This document shows positions 47,825 to 55,768 of a DNA stretch of 64,000 nucleotides, piece by piece. This stretch comes from Clostridia bacterium (lineage in GTDB: Bacteria > Bacillota > Clostridia > Oscillospirales > Acutalibacteraceae): assembly GCA_017625835.1 (NCBI GenBank), contig JAGAKF010000099.1, forward strand, positions 1-64,000, read 5' to 3'. The translations under genes were made by a program, and so were the position numbers. The notes below the pieces were generated by a model. That model was not told where the DNA came from. It searched no databases and worked only from the letters and a program-made list of their open reading frames with translations. Every line of letters begins with the position of its first letter. Within the stretch, counting starts at the first letter, position 1.

Positions 47825-48904
47825 TTGGCACAGATACTTGCAACAGTAATGGCAGTCTTCGCCGTAATAGGTGCGCTCGATAAGGTTTTCGACAACCGTC
47901 TGAAGCTCGGCGATGAATTTGAAAAAGGCATAACAACCCTCGGCCCTCTTTCGCTTTCAATGCTGGGTATGATGACTATTGCTCCTGCGCTTGCCGACCT
48001 TCTTCTGCCCGTAATAACCCCCGTGGCGAATCTTTTGCACTTCGATCCGTCTGCGCTCGCAGGAATACTTATTGCAAACGATATGGGCGGTGCGGCACTC
48101 GCGGATTCGGTCGCTTCGGACGAGCTCCTCGGCGCCTTCCACGGGCTTTGCGTTGCTTCAATGCTCGGCGCAACGATTTCATTCACAATTCCTGTTGCAC
48201 TTCAATCCTCGAAGAAAGAAAATCACGACGATGTTCTTCTCGGTCTTCTTTGCGGTATCTGCACAATTCCACTCGGCTGTTTTGTTTCAGGACTCGTAAT
48301 GGGTATATCACCGCTGACGGTTCTTCTTAATCTCTCCCCTGCTTTGCTCATATCCGTTATCATAATCATCGGTCTTCTTAAATTCCCGAAAATCTCAATC
48401 AAAATTTTCTCCGTTTTCGGAAAGTTTATTTCAATTCTCATCACCTGCGGTCTCGCCCTCGGTATTTTCCAGACTCTTACGGGAAAAATAATCCTTGAGA
48501 ACACGGCTCCGCTTTCGGAAAGTGCAATGACTGTTTTCACAATCTGCATCACTCTGGCAGGTACGTTTCCGCTTATTGCAATTATTTCAAAGCTTCTGAA
48601 AAAGCCGCTTTCTGCCCTCGGCAAAAAGCTCGGACTTGACGACACTTCCGTCGTGGGACTTATCGCAACACTCGCAAACTCAATCGCTACGATGGAAAGC
48701 GCAGACAGGATGAACCGCAAAGGCAGAGTTATGAACCTTGCTTTTGCAGTGTCTGCCGCATTTGTTTTCGGCGACCACCTTGCATTCACATTATCCTACA
48801 ACGAGGCGCATATAGTCCCCGTGATTGTCGGCAAGCTCGTCGCAGGATTCTCCGCTCTGGCAGTTGCAATCGTCCTTGAAAAGAAGACGGCAAAGGCAAA
48901 ATAA
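47825..48904 (+). CDS. EutH-like ethanolamine transporter
   Basis: 359 residues from a TTG. Nine to eleven hydrophobic helices; diagnostic stretches are GILIANDMGGAALADSVA near residue 80, VVGLIATLANSIATMESADRM near 278 and FGDHLAFTLSYN near 318, which match the EutH ethanolamine permease family. It would import ethanolamine across the cell membrane. No other eut genes (ammonia lyase, microcompartment shell) are present in the window, so a different amine or a stand-alone uptake role is possible. Monocistronic, followed by tRNA-Gln. Confidence 0.8.
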   Translation: MAQILATVMAVFAVIGALDKVFDNRLKLGDEFEKGITTLGPLSLSMLGMMTIAPALADLLLPVITPVANLLHFDPSALAGILIANDMGGAALADSVASDELLGAFHGLCVASMLGATISFTIPVALQSSKKENHDDVLLGLLCGICTIPLGCFVSGLVMGISPLTVLLNLSPALLISVIIIIGLLKFPKISIKIFSVFGKFISILITCGLALGIFQTLTGKIILENTAPLSESAMTVFTICITLAGTFPLIAIISKLLKKPLSALGKKLGLDDTSVVGLIATLANSIATMESADRMNRKGRVMNLAFAVSAAFVFGDHLAFTLSYNEAHIVPVIVGKLVAGFSALAVAIVLEKKTAKAK

Positions 48905-48932
48905 AAATTTCTGAAAAAATTTCAAAAAAGTG

Positions 48933-48961
48933 TTGACAAAACCGATTCTGCTGTGTATAAT
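48933..48961 (+). promoter_or_regulatory. Consensus promoter of tRNA-Gln
   Basis: Perfect TTGACA and perfect TATAAT with 17-base spacing, 14 bases before the tRNA. Confidence 0.85.
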
Positions 48962-48975
48962 AGCTTTTGTTCTTT

Positions 48976-49049
48976 AGCGGAATTGTGTAACGGTAGCACG
49001 ACAGACTCTGACTCTGTTTGTTGGGGTTCGAATCCCTATTCCGCTGCCA
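48976..49049 (+). tRNA. tRNA-Gln (anticodon CTG)
   Basis: A full cloverleaf of 74 bases including encoded CCA: acceptor AGCGGAA/TTCCGCT, D-stem GTGT/GCAC, anticodon stem ACAGA/TCTGT with loop CTCTGAC (anticodon CTG at 49008-49010), T-stem TGGGG/CCCTA with loop TTCGAAT, discriminator G. It reads CAG codons. It is transcribed alone from a consensus promoter and ended by a terminator. Confidence 0.95.
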
Positions 49050-49051
49050 TA

Positions 49052-49085
49052 AAAAGCAGGTCGAAAGACCTGCTTTTATTTTTTG
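49052..49085 (+). terminator. Terminator of tRNA-Gln
   Basis: AAAAGCAGGTC-GAAA-GACCTGCTTTT hairpin with a stable GAAA tetraloop, followed by ATTTTTTG. Confidence 0.85.
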
Positions 49086-49107
49086 TTTAACAAAAAACAG
49101 AGATAAA

Positions 49108-49156
49108 AATCCGAACTCTTTATCAACTGTGATACAAGAGTTCGGATTGATTTTTT
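49108..49156 (-). terminator. Terminator of the ceramidase-GPH-Eis operon
   Basis: A 13-base-pair perfect stem AATCCGAACTCTT/AAGAGTTCGGATT with a 15-base loop (49108-49148). It overlaps the region immediately past the Eis-like stop codon at 49155 and has T- and A-rich flanks on both sides. Confidence 0.75.
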
Positions 49157-50315
49157 ATTCAGACCATTTGCTGTCTGTAAAGCGCGTCTGTCGGAACGGG
49201 AAAGCTCTGAAGAAATCGTCAGCATTACCGTTAATCTCAACACCGTCGATATAAACGGCACTTTCAGCTGTATGCCCCTCCCCTGCAAGCAAGAGCCTTA
49301 CTGCCGCAGGAGCAGTGAGCGCGATGTCATAATCTCCGTCAGCTTTACGCGAAACTGTCGCTTTGCCGTCCTTATATTCAACTTCAAAGATTCCCTGATT
49401 CTGTTCAAATTCATCCAGACTTTTTATTCTGAATCTGCCCGATTTTTCAGGATAAATATTGCTTTCAAGAAGCTTTTGCATATTGTATATTCTTCCTGCA
49501 ACGCCGCCTTTTGTTTCATAAACGACACCGTCAAGTCTGTCCGTAAGGCAGGCAAAGGGCGAACCCGGATATTGCGTATTCACAATTAATGTTTTTACAA
49601 TTCCGTCGTATCCGCGAAGGAAACCGACAATGCCGTTAAGCGCATCGGGAGTAAGAACATAAAGATCGTCGACAACAAGATCGTTCGGTCTGTTCACCTT
49701 GAAGCGTACGTATCCGTCGGCCGTTCCGTTTTTATCGCGGTGGATGTATGTATAATCGGCCTCCTCAAAAGGAGTGTCGCAAAAATGCTTTTTGTCTTCG
49801 CGCAGAGTCATAAGATTTTCTTTCAGCGCGCATTTTGCATGAAGCTCACTCAGTTCGGCAAACTGCTCGCCGTTATAAAGCTCAACGTCGGTACTTCTCG
49901 GAATATTTTTCAACTGTTCAAAGGGAACCTTTATCGAGAACATACGGTTAAGATTTGCGAATCCGAATTTCTCATAACACGAGATTGAAAACGGATGCAG
50001 AAAGCCGAAAGTCCAGTCATTTTCAACCGCAATTTTACCGACTTCTTCAAAAATTTTTCTTACGCAACCTGTTCTGCGGTATTCGGGCAGACTGCACACG
50101 CCGCTTATAACAATTGCTTCAAGAAACTTTCCGCAGTAGTTGCTCCGAAAATCAAAAAGTTCAACACCTGCAACCAGCTTACCGTTATCGAAAGCGGCGA
50201 GTACGGGAAAATCAACGTACGAGTCTTCCTCCGCATTGAATTTCCATATAAAAGATGCAGCCGAAACTTTCTGATAATCAGCAGCTTCTGCCGAAGTGAT
50301 ATATCTGACTTCCAT
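49155..50315 (-). CDS. Eis-like GNAT N-acetyltransferase
   Basis: 386 residues with the three-part Eis layout: an N-terminal GNAT domain with the acetyl-CoA loop VCSLPEYRRTGCVRKIFEE near 93 and FGFLHPFSISCYEKFGF near 123; a second, degenerate GNAT-like domain (about 150-285); and a C-terminal sterol-carrier-protein-like domain (about 290-380). Eis proteins acetylate amines, including aminoglycosides; the natural substrate here is unknown. Cytosolic. Third gene of an operon, 26 bases after the symporter gene. Confidence 0.8.
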   Translation of the reverse strand: MEVRYITSAEAADYQKVSAASFIWKFNAEEDSYVDFPVLAAFDNGKLVAGVELFDFRSNYCGKFLEAIVISGVCSLPEYRRTGCVRKIFEEVGKIAVENDWTFGFLHPFSISCYEKFGFANLNRMFSIKVPFEQLKNIPRSTDVELYNGEQFAELSELHAKCALKENLMTLREDKKHFCDTPFEEADYTYIHRDKNGTADGYVRFKVNRPNDLVVDDLYVLTPDALNGIVGFLRGYDGIVKTLIVNTQYPGSPFACLTDRLDGVVYETKGGVAGRIYNMQKLLESNIYPEKSGRFRIKSLDEFEQNQGIFEVEYKDGKATVSRKADGDYDIALTAPAAVRLLLAGEGHTAESAVYIDGVEINGNADDFFRAFPFRQTRFTDSKWSE

Positions 50316-50341
50316 AGTTTTCTCCGTTTCTGAAAAATTGA

Positions 50342-51946
50342 TTATTTCTGTTCTGAACCGACCGTTGCAAGACCCAAAACGTTTTCCGCATCATTTTCAA
50401 GAGTCTCGGAAACAAGCTTGCGACGTGCAATAAGTTCAGCGTACATTCTTTCCTTCTTGTCGTTATCAAGATCGTAGAAAAGCATCGGGATAATACCGAG
50501 CGATCCTGTAACGGCAGGAATAATTGTAAACATTGCAAACAGGAAAAATTTAACCTTGTCTGTCTGCTCTTTACCCGTGCGGAAAGCATCGGCTTCATAG
50601 CCGATAATTTTCTTGATAAATGTTGTAACAACCGTACTGGTATTTGAAGAAACCTTTGCGGCAATGTCCTTTGTAACGGAAGCCATCGCCTCGGTACGGT
50701 AGCCGTTTTTCCATTCGCAGTAGTCCATTGCTTCGTTATACATCTCCGTTCCGATAACGGACTTAAGGCCGAAGAACAACGTCCAGATGATTTCCCACAG
50801 AGCCATCGCAATACCCATCGGGACAACCTTCTGGTACATACCGCCCGAATAGTCGCCTTTCATTCCTATACATCCGAAGATAAAAACGGGAACGTAAAGG
50901 ATATTACCGATTTCTTTTGCAAGTATGTAAAGCACGCGGCTGGAGAAATGTTTTCTCATCCACGGAACCCAGGCATAGCTGGCAGGGCTTATAGGGGCCG
51001 CAGGAATACCCGCAACGAGCGTCATTGAGGAGAAATGCAGAACGTCGGTATAATAGTCGTCCTGACTTCCCTTGATCGCAAATCCGCTGAGGAAGTCTGA
51101 CAGCGTTATCAGCAATAACGGTTTATTGTTGATAACGGACTTCACAGACTGGATAATACTCGGTGTTCTTACGGACTGCATAACTCTTTCTTTCGAATTA
51201 TAGAAGAACCAAAAAGAGGCAAGGCTCGAAGCCACCGTAGTGAAAATACCCATACCTACAAAGAGGTTGGTATATGCATTTGAAAGCTTGATCGGATTCT
51301 TGACGTACATTCCTCTGAAAACGTCAATAAGGATTGTAACCGCCTGCTCGGGCAGCTTTTCGCCGAAGAAGCCCGAGGCGAAGTTTGCTAAAGTAATAAG
51401 CCTTGTACGGTCAATGGGATTCGGCGTAATTGTAGCCATAAGTCCTGTTCTTGAAATCGTCTGGAATGTTGTAACGCCTTCTCGTGTGACCGTAATAAAC
51501 AGATAGAAAATAAACTTAAGAATGCTCGTGGGTGATGTCCCTGCGAACAGGTGCGGCATCAACCAGTAAAGAGAAGTAAGCAGGCAACCCGGTAACGCAA
51601 GGAACATCAGATACGGTCGGAATTTACCCCAACGGGTACGTGTTTTATCGACAATCGCGCCGAAAATCATATCGTTGACAATGTCCCATACACTGTTGAG
51701 AGCATTAACAATAGTCTGCAAGCCAAGGTCAACACCTACGATGCTCGTGATAAAACGTGTGGAGTAGATGTTGATATTGAAGCTCTGTGCAGCGTCCCAG
51801 ATTATAAAGCCGAGAGTCTCCTTTGAACCGACGTAACGACGGTTCAGAACTCTTTTTGCAACATTCGTTTCATCCTGAGTTGCTTGTTTTTCGCGAAGAT
51901 CACCGAATGATTTTGAATTGGCATCAGTTTCCTTTTTGGTTGGCAT
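50342..51946 (-). CDS. GPH-family sugar:cation symporter
   Basis: About 534 residues from the ATG at 51946, six bases after GGGGTG. Twelve membrane helices of the major facilitator superfamily; the glycoside-pentoside-hexuronide signature appears in WDIVNDMIFGAIVDKTRTRWGKFRPY near residue 90. It should import a glycoside or uronide together with H+ or Na+; with a Na+-type ATP synthase in the same window, Na+ coupling is attractive but unproven. The N-terminal 40 residues are an unusual hydrophilic extension. It lies between the ceramidase-like and Eis-like genes. Confidence 0.82.
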   Translation of the reverse strand: MPTKKETDANSKSFGDLREKQATQDETNVAKRVLNRRYVGSKETLGFIIWDAAQSFNINIYSTRFITSIVGVDLGLQTIVNALNSVWDIVNDMIFGAIVDKTRTRWGKFRPYLMFLALPGCLLTSLYWLMPHLFAGTSPTSILKFIFYLFITVTREGVTTFQTISRTGLMATITPNPIDRTRLITLANFASGFFGEKLPEQAVTILIDVFRGMYVKNPIKLSNAYTNLFVGMGIFTTVASSLASFWFFYNSKERVMQSVRTPSIIQSVKSVINNKPLLLITLSDFLSGFAIKGSQDDYYTDVLHFSSMTLVAGIPAAPISPASYAWVPWMRKHFSSRVLYILAKEIGNILYVPVFIFGCIGMKGDYSGGMYQKVVPMGIAMALWEIIWTLFFGLKSVIGTEMYNEAMDYCEWKNGYRTEAMASVTKDIAAKVSSNTSTVVTTFIKKIIGYEADAFRTGKEQTDKVKFFLFAMFTIIPAVTGSLGIIPMLFYDLDNDKKERMYAELIARRKLVSETLENDAENVLGLATVGSEQK

Positions 51947-51964
51947 AATTGTCACCCCTGAAAA

Positions 51965-53719
51965 TTACTTTGCTTCTTCTGCAAGTGAATTAACAGCACC
52001 GATAATCGTTGAGCCTGCCTTGCTGCCTGTTGAAAGCATTTCTTCGTAATGTCTCTGTGCTGGACCGAAAAGCTTTTCTCCAAGATCAGTATTCCAGAGC
52101 GAATCAGCGATAAACGGAGCGTAGTCGTTATCGGGTACTATATAGCCGAGAGCGTCGTTGCAAAGTCCCATAACAAGAACAGTTTTGCCTTCGCCGATAA
52201 GATCCGCAGTAATATCAAGCTCCCAGTCTTCGCCGAGGTAAGATTCTGTTTTATCAACAACCTCACCGTAAACGAGCTGTGGAACAAGCTCACCCGGAAC
52301 GGTAAGCATTACAATATCCGTACCGAGTTCAAGATAACCGACTTCCGTTATTACGGAATATCCGCTGGGAGCAGTTTTGTCCCGTACTGTCGTTGTTCCG
52401 AGAAGTCCCGAAACAGCACCGAGCTCGATAAGGCCGTAGTCCATCGGGACTGTAACTTCTGCCATTTTAACATTGAGCATAGGTTCAACAGGTTTTGCAT
52501 CTGCCTGAGCTTCGAGAATGAGCCTTGCAAATTCGTAACCGAGCGTCTTTGCTCCATAATAGGGTTCGTTGCCCGGATCAGCAGCGATTTGTGCGTTAAC
52601 CTCGTCAATAATTGACTGAGTCTGAACGCCACCCTTGTTTACTGAAATCGGTGACTGCGCACCCTGAATAAATGCAAAATTCATTCCTGCCTCGTTCATT
52701 TTTTCTTCGATATAATGAGGGAAGTCAGCAGAAAGGAGCTTTGTTGCTCTGTCGATCGTTGTAGGATGTGCGCCGAGATTAGCAAAAACTGTCGGAGCTG
52801 ATTTGGGATTATGCGGTACAAACTTGAAACAAGCAAATACGTGCTGATATCCTTCTTTGTTGTATCGCTTATTGAAAATATAATCGTATTCGTCGTCAAG
52901 ATAGTTCTGGTTTCTTTCACTTCTGCCGATACCTACGGTTTCGAAGTAATAAAGTTCACCTGACTCCATATTACGGTAAGCCTCAACGATAGCATCGGAT
53001 GTACCGTCAACCATCATTGTGTAAACCTCAGGGTCGATACTTCTTGCAGGTTCAAGGAACGGAAGGAAAGAGAACATATTCTGAAACATTTTAGGGATAA
53101 TTGCAAGACCGAAGCCCTGAGTGTCGGGAACGGTATGACAATGTGTTGCACTGATATTGATTGCCACGATGTCACTGTCGATGCCGAGCTCTGCGAGCTT
53201 ACGTTCAGCTTCTGCACGGATATCGCGTACGTCAGAATTATTGATACCGATACCGTCGAGCGTAACCATTACGACAGTGCCTCTGCCCGAATTGTCGTTG
53301 AGTGCGATTGCGTTTGCGCCCTGATCGTCATACACACCATTGATTTTCTGCGTGAAGTAACCGCCTGTATAATACTCCTTCGAACCGTCCTTAAGGTTTT
53401 CGGGCACCATACTTGCCTTGCCGAAGCCGAGGTTCCATTCAGCTCCCTTTGCAGGCTCATCAATGAAAGCTTCCATACCCTCGTAAAAGTTTTCACTTTC
53501 GCCTGCATAATACTCGTCAACAGTCGGGAAATCCTTCGGAAAAAGTGCGCCGAAGCCCCTGAAAACGATATTCAGCAAGCCGTTGATTGCATTTGTTGCG
53601 AAAATAATTCCGCTGTTGTCCGCCGCCTGTGCGTCCGATGCGCCGGCAAACGTTGCACCCGTGAAAAGCATTGAGATAACAAGAATAGCTGAAACAACTT
53701 TGTTGATCGTAGTTTTCAT
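51965..53719 (-). CDS. Exported neutral ceramidase-like hydrolase
   Basis: About 584 residues from the ATG at 53719, chosen because the ATG three codons earlier is only two bases from GAGGAG. A signal peptide (KTTINKVVSAILVISMLFTG, cleavage after AGA or AQA) precedes a short amphipathic stretch and then the neutral/alkaline ceramidase N-terminal domain: VMVTLDGIGI near 150, ISATHCHTVPDTQGFG near 195 (zinc His) and NLGAHPTTIDRATKLLSADFPHY near 318. The C-terminal immunoglobulin-like domain of true ceramidases appears absent. Substrate unknown; family members cleave amide-linked lipids, but some homologues are annotated only by fold. First gene of its operon. Confidence 0.78.
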   Translation of the reverse strand: MKTTINKVVSAILVISMLFTGATFAGASDAQAADNSGIIFATNAINGLLNIVFRGFGALFPKDFPTVDEYYAGESENFYEGMEAFIDEPAKGAEWNLGFGKASMVPENLKDGSKEYYTGGYFTQKINGVYDDQGANAIALNDNSGRGTVVMVTLDGIGINNSDVRDIRAEAERKLAELGIDSDIVAINISATHCHTVPDTQGFGLAIIPKMFQNMFSFLPFLEPARSIDPEVYTMMVDGTSDAIVEAYRNMESGELYYFETVGIGRSERNQNYLDDEYDYIFNKRYNKEGYQHVFACFKFVPHNPKSAPTVFANLGAHPTTIDRATKLLSADFPHYIEEKMNEAGMNFAFIQGAQSPISVNKGGVQTQSIIDEVNAQIAADPGNEPYYGAKTLGYEFARLILEAQADAKPVEPMLNVKMAEVTVPMDYGLIELGAVSGLLGTTTVRDKTAPSGYSVITEVGYLELGTDIVMLTVPGELVPQLVYGEVVDKTESYLGEDWELDITADLIGEGKTVLVMGLCNDALGYIVPDNDYAPFIADSLWNTDLGEKLFGPAQRHYEEMLSTGSKAGSTIIGAVNSLAEEAK

Positions 53720-53779
53720 AAAAACCATCGCTCCTCATATTAAATTTCCCTATTTTCCGTTTCGGAAATCTATAGCTTT

Positions 53780-53808
53780 ATAATACCACGCAAACGACAA
53801 AAAGTAAA
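53780..53808 (-). promoter_or_regulatory. Promoter of the ceramidase-GPH-Eis operon
   Basis: Minus strand TTTACT (53808-53803) and TATTAT (53785-53780) with 17-base spacing. Confidence 0.45.
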
Positions 53809-53835
53809 TAATTTTGAATGTTTTATATATACGCA

Positions 53836-53869
53836 AAAAGCAGAGAACGAAACAATCATTCTCTGCTTT
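53836..53869 (-). terminator. Terminator of the second dockerin gene
   Basis: AAAGCAGAGAA/TTCTCTGCTTT stem (53837-53869) with an 11-base loop, followed by TT on the minus strand. Confidence 0.7.
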
Positions 53870-53877
53870 AATCTTCA

Positions 53878-54669
53878 TCAGGCTTTGACTTCAATCAATC
53901 CGTTAAGGCTGAACTTTGACTTATCCACGCCTTTTTTGAAATCAAGAATCTTCTGCGTTGTTGTTACACCGTCTGCGACTGAGCTGAACATTACCCATTT
54001 TCCGTCTTTGAAATAGTAGTTCGCAATCGTTCCGTCAGCTCTTTCGTAGGTTTCACAGACAAGCTGTTCGCCGTCAACCGTTACGTATTCTGACTTGATA
54101 TACTTCAGGTTGTCGTGACCGCCCATAGATATTTCTATATCGCCTTCATACGGCATATATACGCCTACGCCCGTAGCAATCAGATCAGGAATAACAAGGT
54201 ATGTTTTTGAATCCAGGACAAGCAATCTTATTTTTTTGCCCTCTGCAGTCGTTTCGACGCAGATATCGCCCTGTCTTACCATAGTTGTTGCAACAACGGA
54301 TTTACCTTCCGATTCGGTCTCTGTTTTGAGCGTGAATTCCTTGGTTGATATTATCGGCTGAACAACATCACTGACATATGAAGTTATAAGCTCTCCGTCA
54401 TCAACTTCAAGGTCTCCGTCGTAGCTTCCTACTGCGATTTTCAGTATAACAAGAGCATCGCCCGAATTAATCTTTCCGTCCGAATTGACGTCGGCATATT
54501 TTTCATTGAATTCCGCCGAAAGACCTACTGCATGGCGAAGAATCAGAAGAGCATCAGTAGAGTTCGCTTTGCCGTCAGAATTAATATCGCCTACGAGCCT
54601 TGCGGACGCTGTTGATGCAAACGCAAAAGCGCAGATTATTGCAAGAAAAAGTGAAAAAATTCTTTTCAT
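53878..54669 (-). CDS. Exported protein with N-terminal type I dockerin (second)
   Basis: 263 residues. Signal peptide MKRIFSLFLAIICAFAFAS, then two dockerin repeats at about residues 26-84: GDINSDGKANSTDALLILRH and ADVNSDGKINSGDALVILKI. The remaining 170 residues form a beta-rich domain with many Thr/Val/Lys strands that resembles lipid-carrier (LolA/LppX-like) folds only loosely; the ending KFSLNGLIEV is typical of such proteins. Same design as the protein at 18614-19501. No cohesin is seen. It may anchor to a scaffold on the cell surface. Confidence 0.8.
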   Translation of the reverse strand: MKRIFSLFLAIICAFAFASTASARLVGDINSDGKANSTDALLILRHAVGLSAEFNEKYADVNSDGKINSGDALVILKIAVGSYDGDLEVDDGELITSYVSDVVQPIISTKEFTLKTETESEGKSVVATTMVRQGDICVETTAEGKKIRLLVLDSKTYLVIPDLIATGVGVYMPYEGDIEISMGGHDNLKYIKSEYVTVDGEQLVCETYERADGTIANYYFKDGKWVMFSSVADGVTTTQKILDFKKGVDKSKFSLNGLIEVKA

Positions 54670-54754
54670 TTTCCGTAGCTCCTTTCAATTTGTCAGTTTA
54701 TTATAACACACAGCAACGGATAATTCCACAGAAATCGAAAATTTCTTGCTTATC

Positions 54755-54783
54755 TTGACCGGTAAGTTTATACATAGTATAAT
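54755..54783 (+). promoter_or_regulatory. Promoter of the small membrane protein-YbjQ pair
   Basis: TTGACC and perfect TATAAT with 17-base spacing, 34 bases before the start. Confidence 0.65.
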
Positions 54784-54817
54784 AATGTTAGTAAAAATCT
54801 GACAGGAGGAACGGGTT

Positions 54818-55057
54818 ATGGAAAATAAAAACAGGAAAAAGATTACGCCGATTATAATAACCGTGGTTGTAATTCTCTTTTCCCTTGCATATATTGCAAC
54901 GTTCATATGTCTTGCTTTCAACGACATCCTCGCTCTACCTGTCGCGCTGATTGCAATTGTAATTTACCTGATTGTCTGCGTTGGAATTATTGCAGCTCTC
55001 AGAGAAAGAATAAAAGAAATTGACGGAGGTCTTGAAGATGCAACTTTTAAGTATTAA
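54818..55057 (+). CDS. Small two-helix membrane protein
   Basis: 79 residues with a lysine-rich start, two membrane helices (about 10-32 and 38-62) and a charged tail (RERIKEIDGGLEDATFKY). It has a strong AGGAGG site. Its last 20 bases overlap the start of the YbjQ gene, whose GGAGG site lies inside it, so the two are translationally coupled. Unknown function, possibly partner of YbjQ. Confidence 0.7.
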   Translation: MENKNRKKITPIIITVVVILFSLAYIATFICLAFNDILALPVALIAIVIYLIVCVGIIAALRERIKEIDGGLEDATFKY

Positions 55058-55349
55058 TTATGTTCCCGGCCGCGAAATTGAAGCTCTCGGCATGGTCAAA
55101 GGTTCCGTTGTTCAGACAAAGCATATGGGCAAGGACTTTATGGCAGGCATGAAAACACTTGTCGGCGGTGAGATCAGAAGCTATACCGAAATGCTTAACG
55201 AAGCGCGCGCAATCGCAACACAGAGAATGGTTGAAGAAGCAACGGCGCTCGGCGCAGATGCAGTTATCGGCATAACCTACGGCAGTGCAGCCGTTATGCA
55301 GGGTGCTGCAGAAGTTGTTGCATACGGTACCGCAGTTAAATTCAAATAA
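55038..55349 (+). CDS. YbjQ/UPF0145 family protein
   Basis: 103 residues from the ATG at 55038, seven bases after GGAGGT. The family blocks are seen: EALGMVKGSVV, an alanine-rich helix ending EEATALGADAVIGI and the final VVAYGTAVKF. Family members form small alpha/beta oligomers, sometimes annotated as heavy-metal binding; no function is proven. Coupled to the preceding membrane protein. Confidence 0.88.
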   Translation: MQLLSINYVPGREIEALGMVKGSVVQTKHMGKDFMAGMKTLVGGEIRSYTEMLNEARAIATQRMVEEATALGADAVIGITYGSAAVMQGAAEVVAYGTAVKFK

Positions 55350-55359
55350 TTGGTACAAA

Positions 55360-55396
55360 GCAAAAGACCGACAGATTTTCTCTGTCGGTCTTTTTG
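55360..55396. terminator. Bidirectional terminator
   Basis: AAAAGACCGACAG/CTGTCGGTCTTTT 13-base-pair stem with a seven-base loop, serving YbjQ and the convergent small protein. Confidence 0.85.
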
Positions 55397-55404
55397 TATC
55401 ATCA

Positions 55405-55710
55405 TTAATCAATATTGTCAGAAATTATTTCAGCAAGATTCTGTCCGCTGACGTCTTCGGAATCTGCAACCGAAGTGCTGACACTTCCGCTGTCGTCCGT
55501 TGTGAAAACGATCGTCTTTCCTACGCCGTTGAGCTTAAGAACGACAATCAGAAGAATAAACAGGATAAAAACAGACGTGGCGATCAAAGACAAAACCAAT
55601 TGTTTGCCTTTCTTTTCGCCTTCACGGGCTTTATAGTATTTTTCCATTCTTTTCTGCGCATCGTTCATATTGAACTCGCCGTCTTTTTTCTGCTTTTCTT
55701 TCTTAGCCAT
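55405..55710 (-). CDS. Small single-span membrane protein
   Basis: 101 residues from the ATG at 55710, nine bases after GGAG. A very basic N-terminus (MAKKEKQKKDG; KAREGEKKGKQ), one membrane helix (about 38-60) and a Ser/Asp-rich exterior tail (TTDDSGSVSTSVADSEDVSG). The layout resembles small cell-envelope linker proteins; family unknown. Confidence 0.65.
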   Translation of the reverse strand: MAKKEKQKKDGEFNMNDAQKRMEKYYKAREGEKKGKQLVLSLIATSVFILFILLIVVLKLNGVGKTIVFTTDDSGSVSTSVADSEDVSGQNLAEIISDNID

Positions 55711-55768
55711 TTTCATCAACTCCGAAAACTTATGTACTGATTATAATCCAACATAAAAATTTTGTCAA

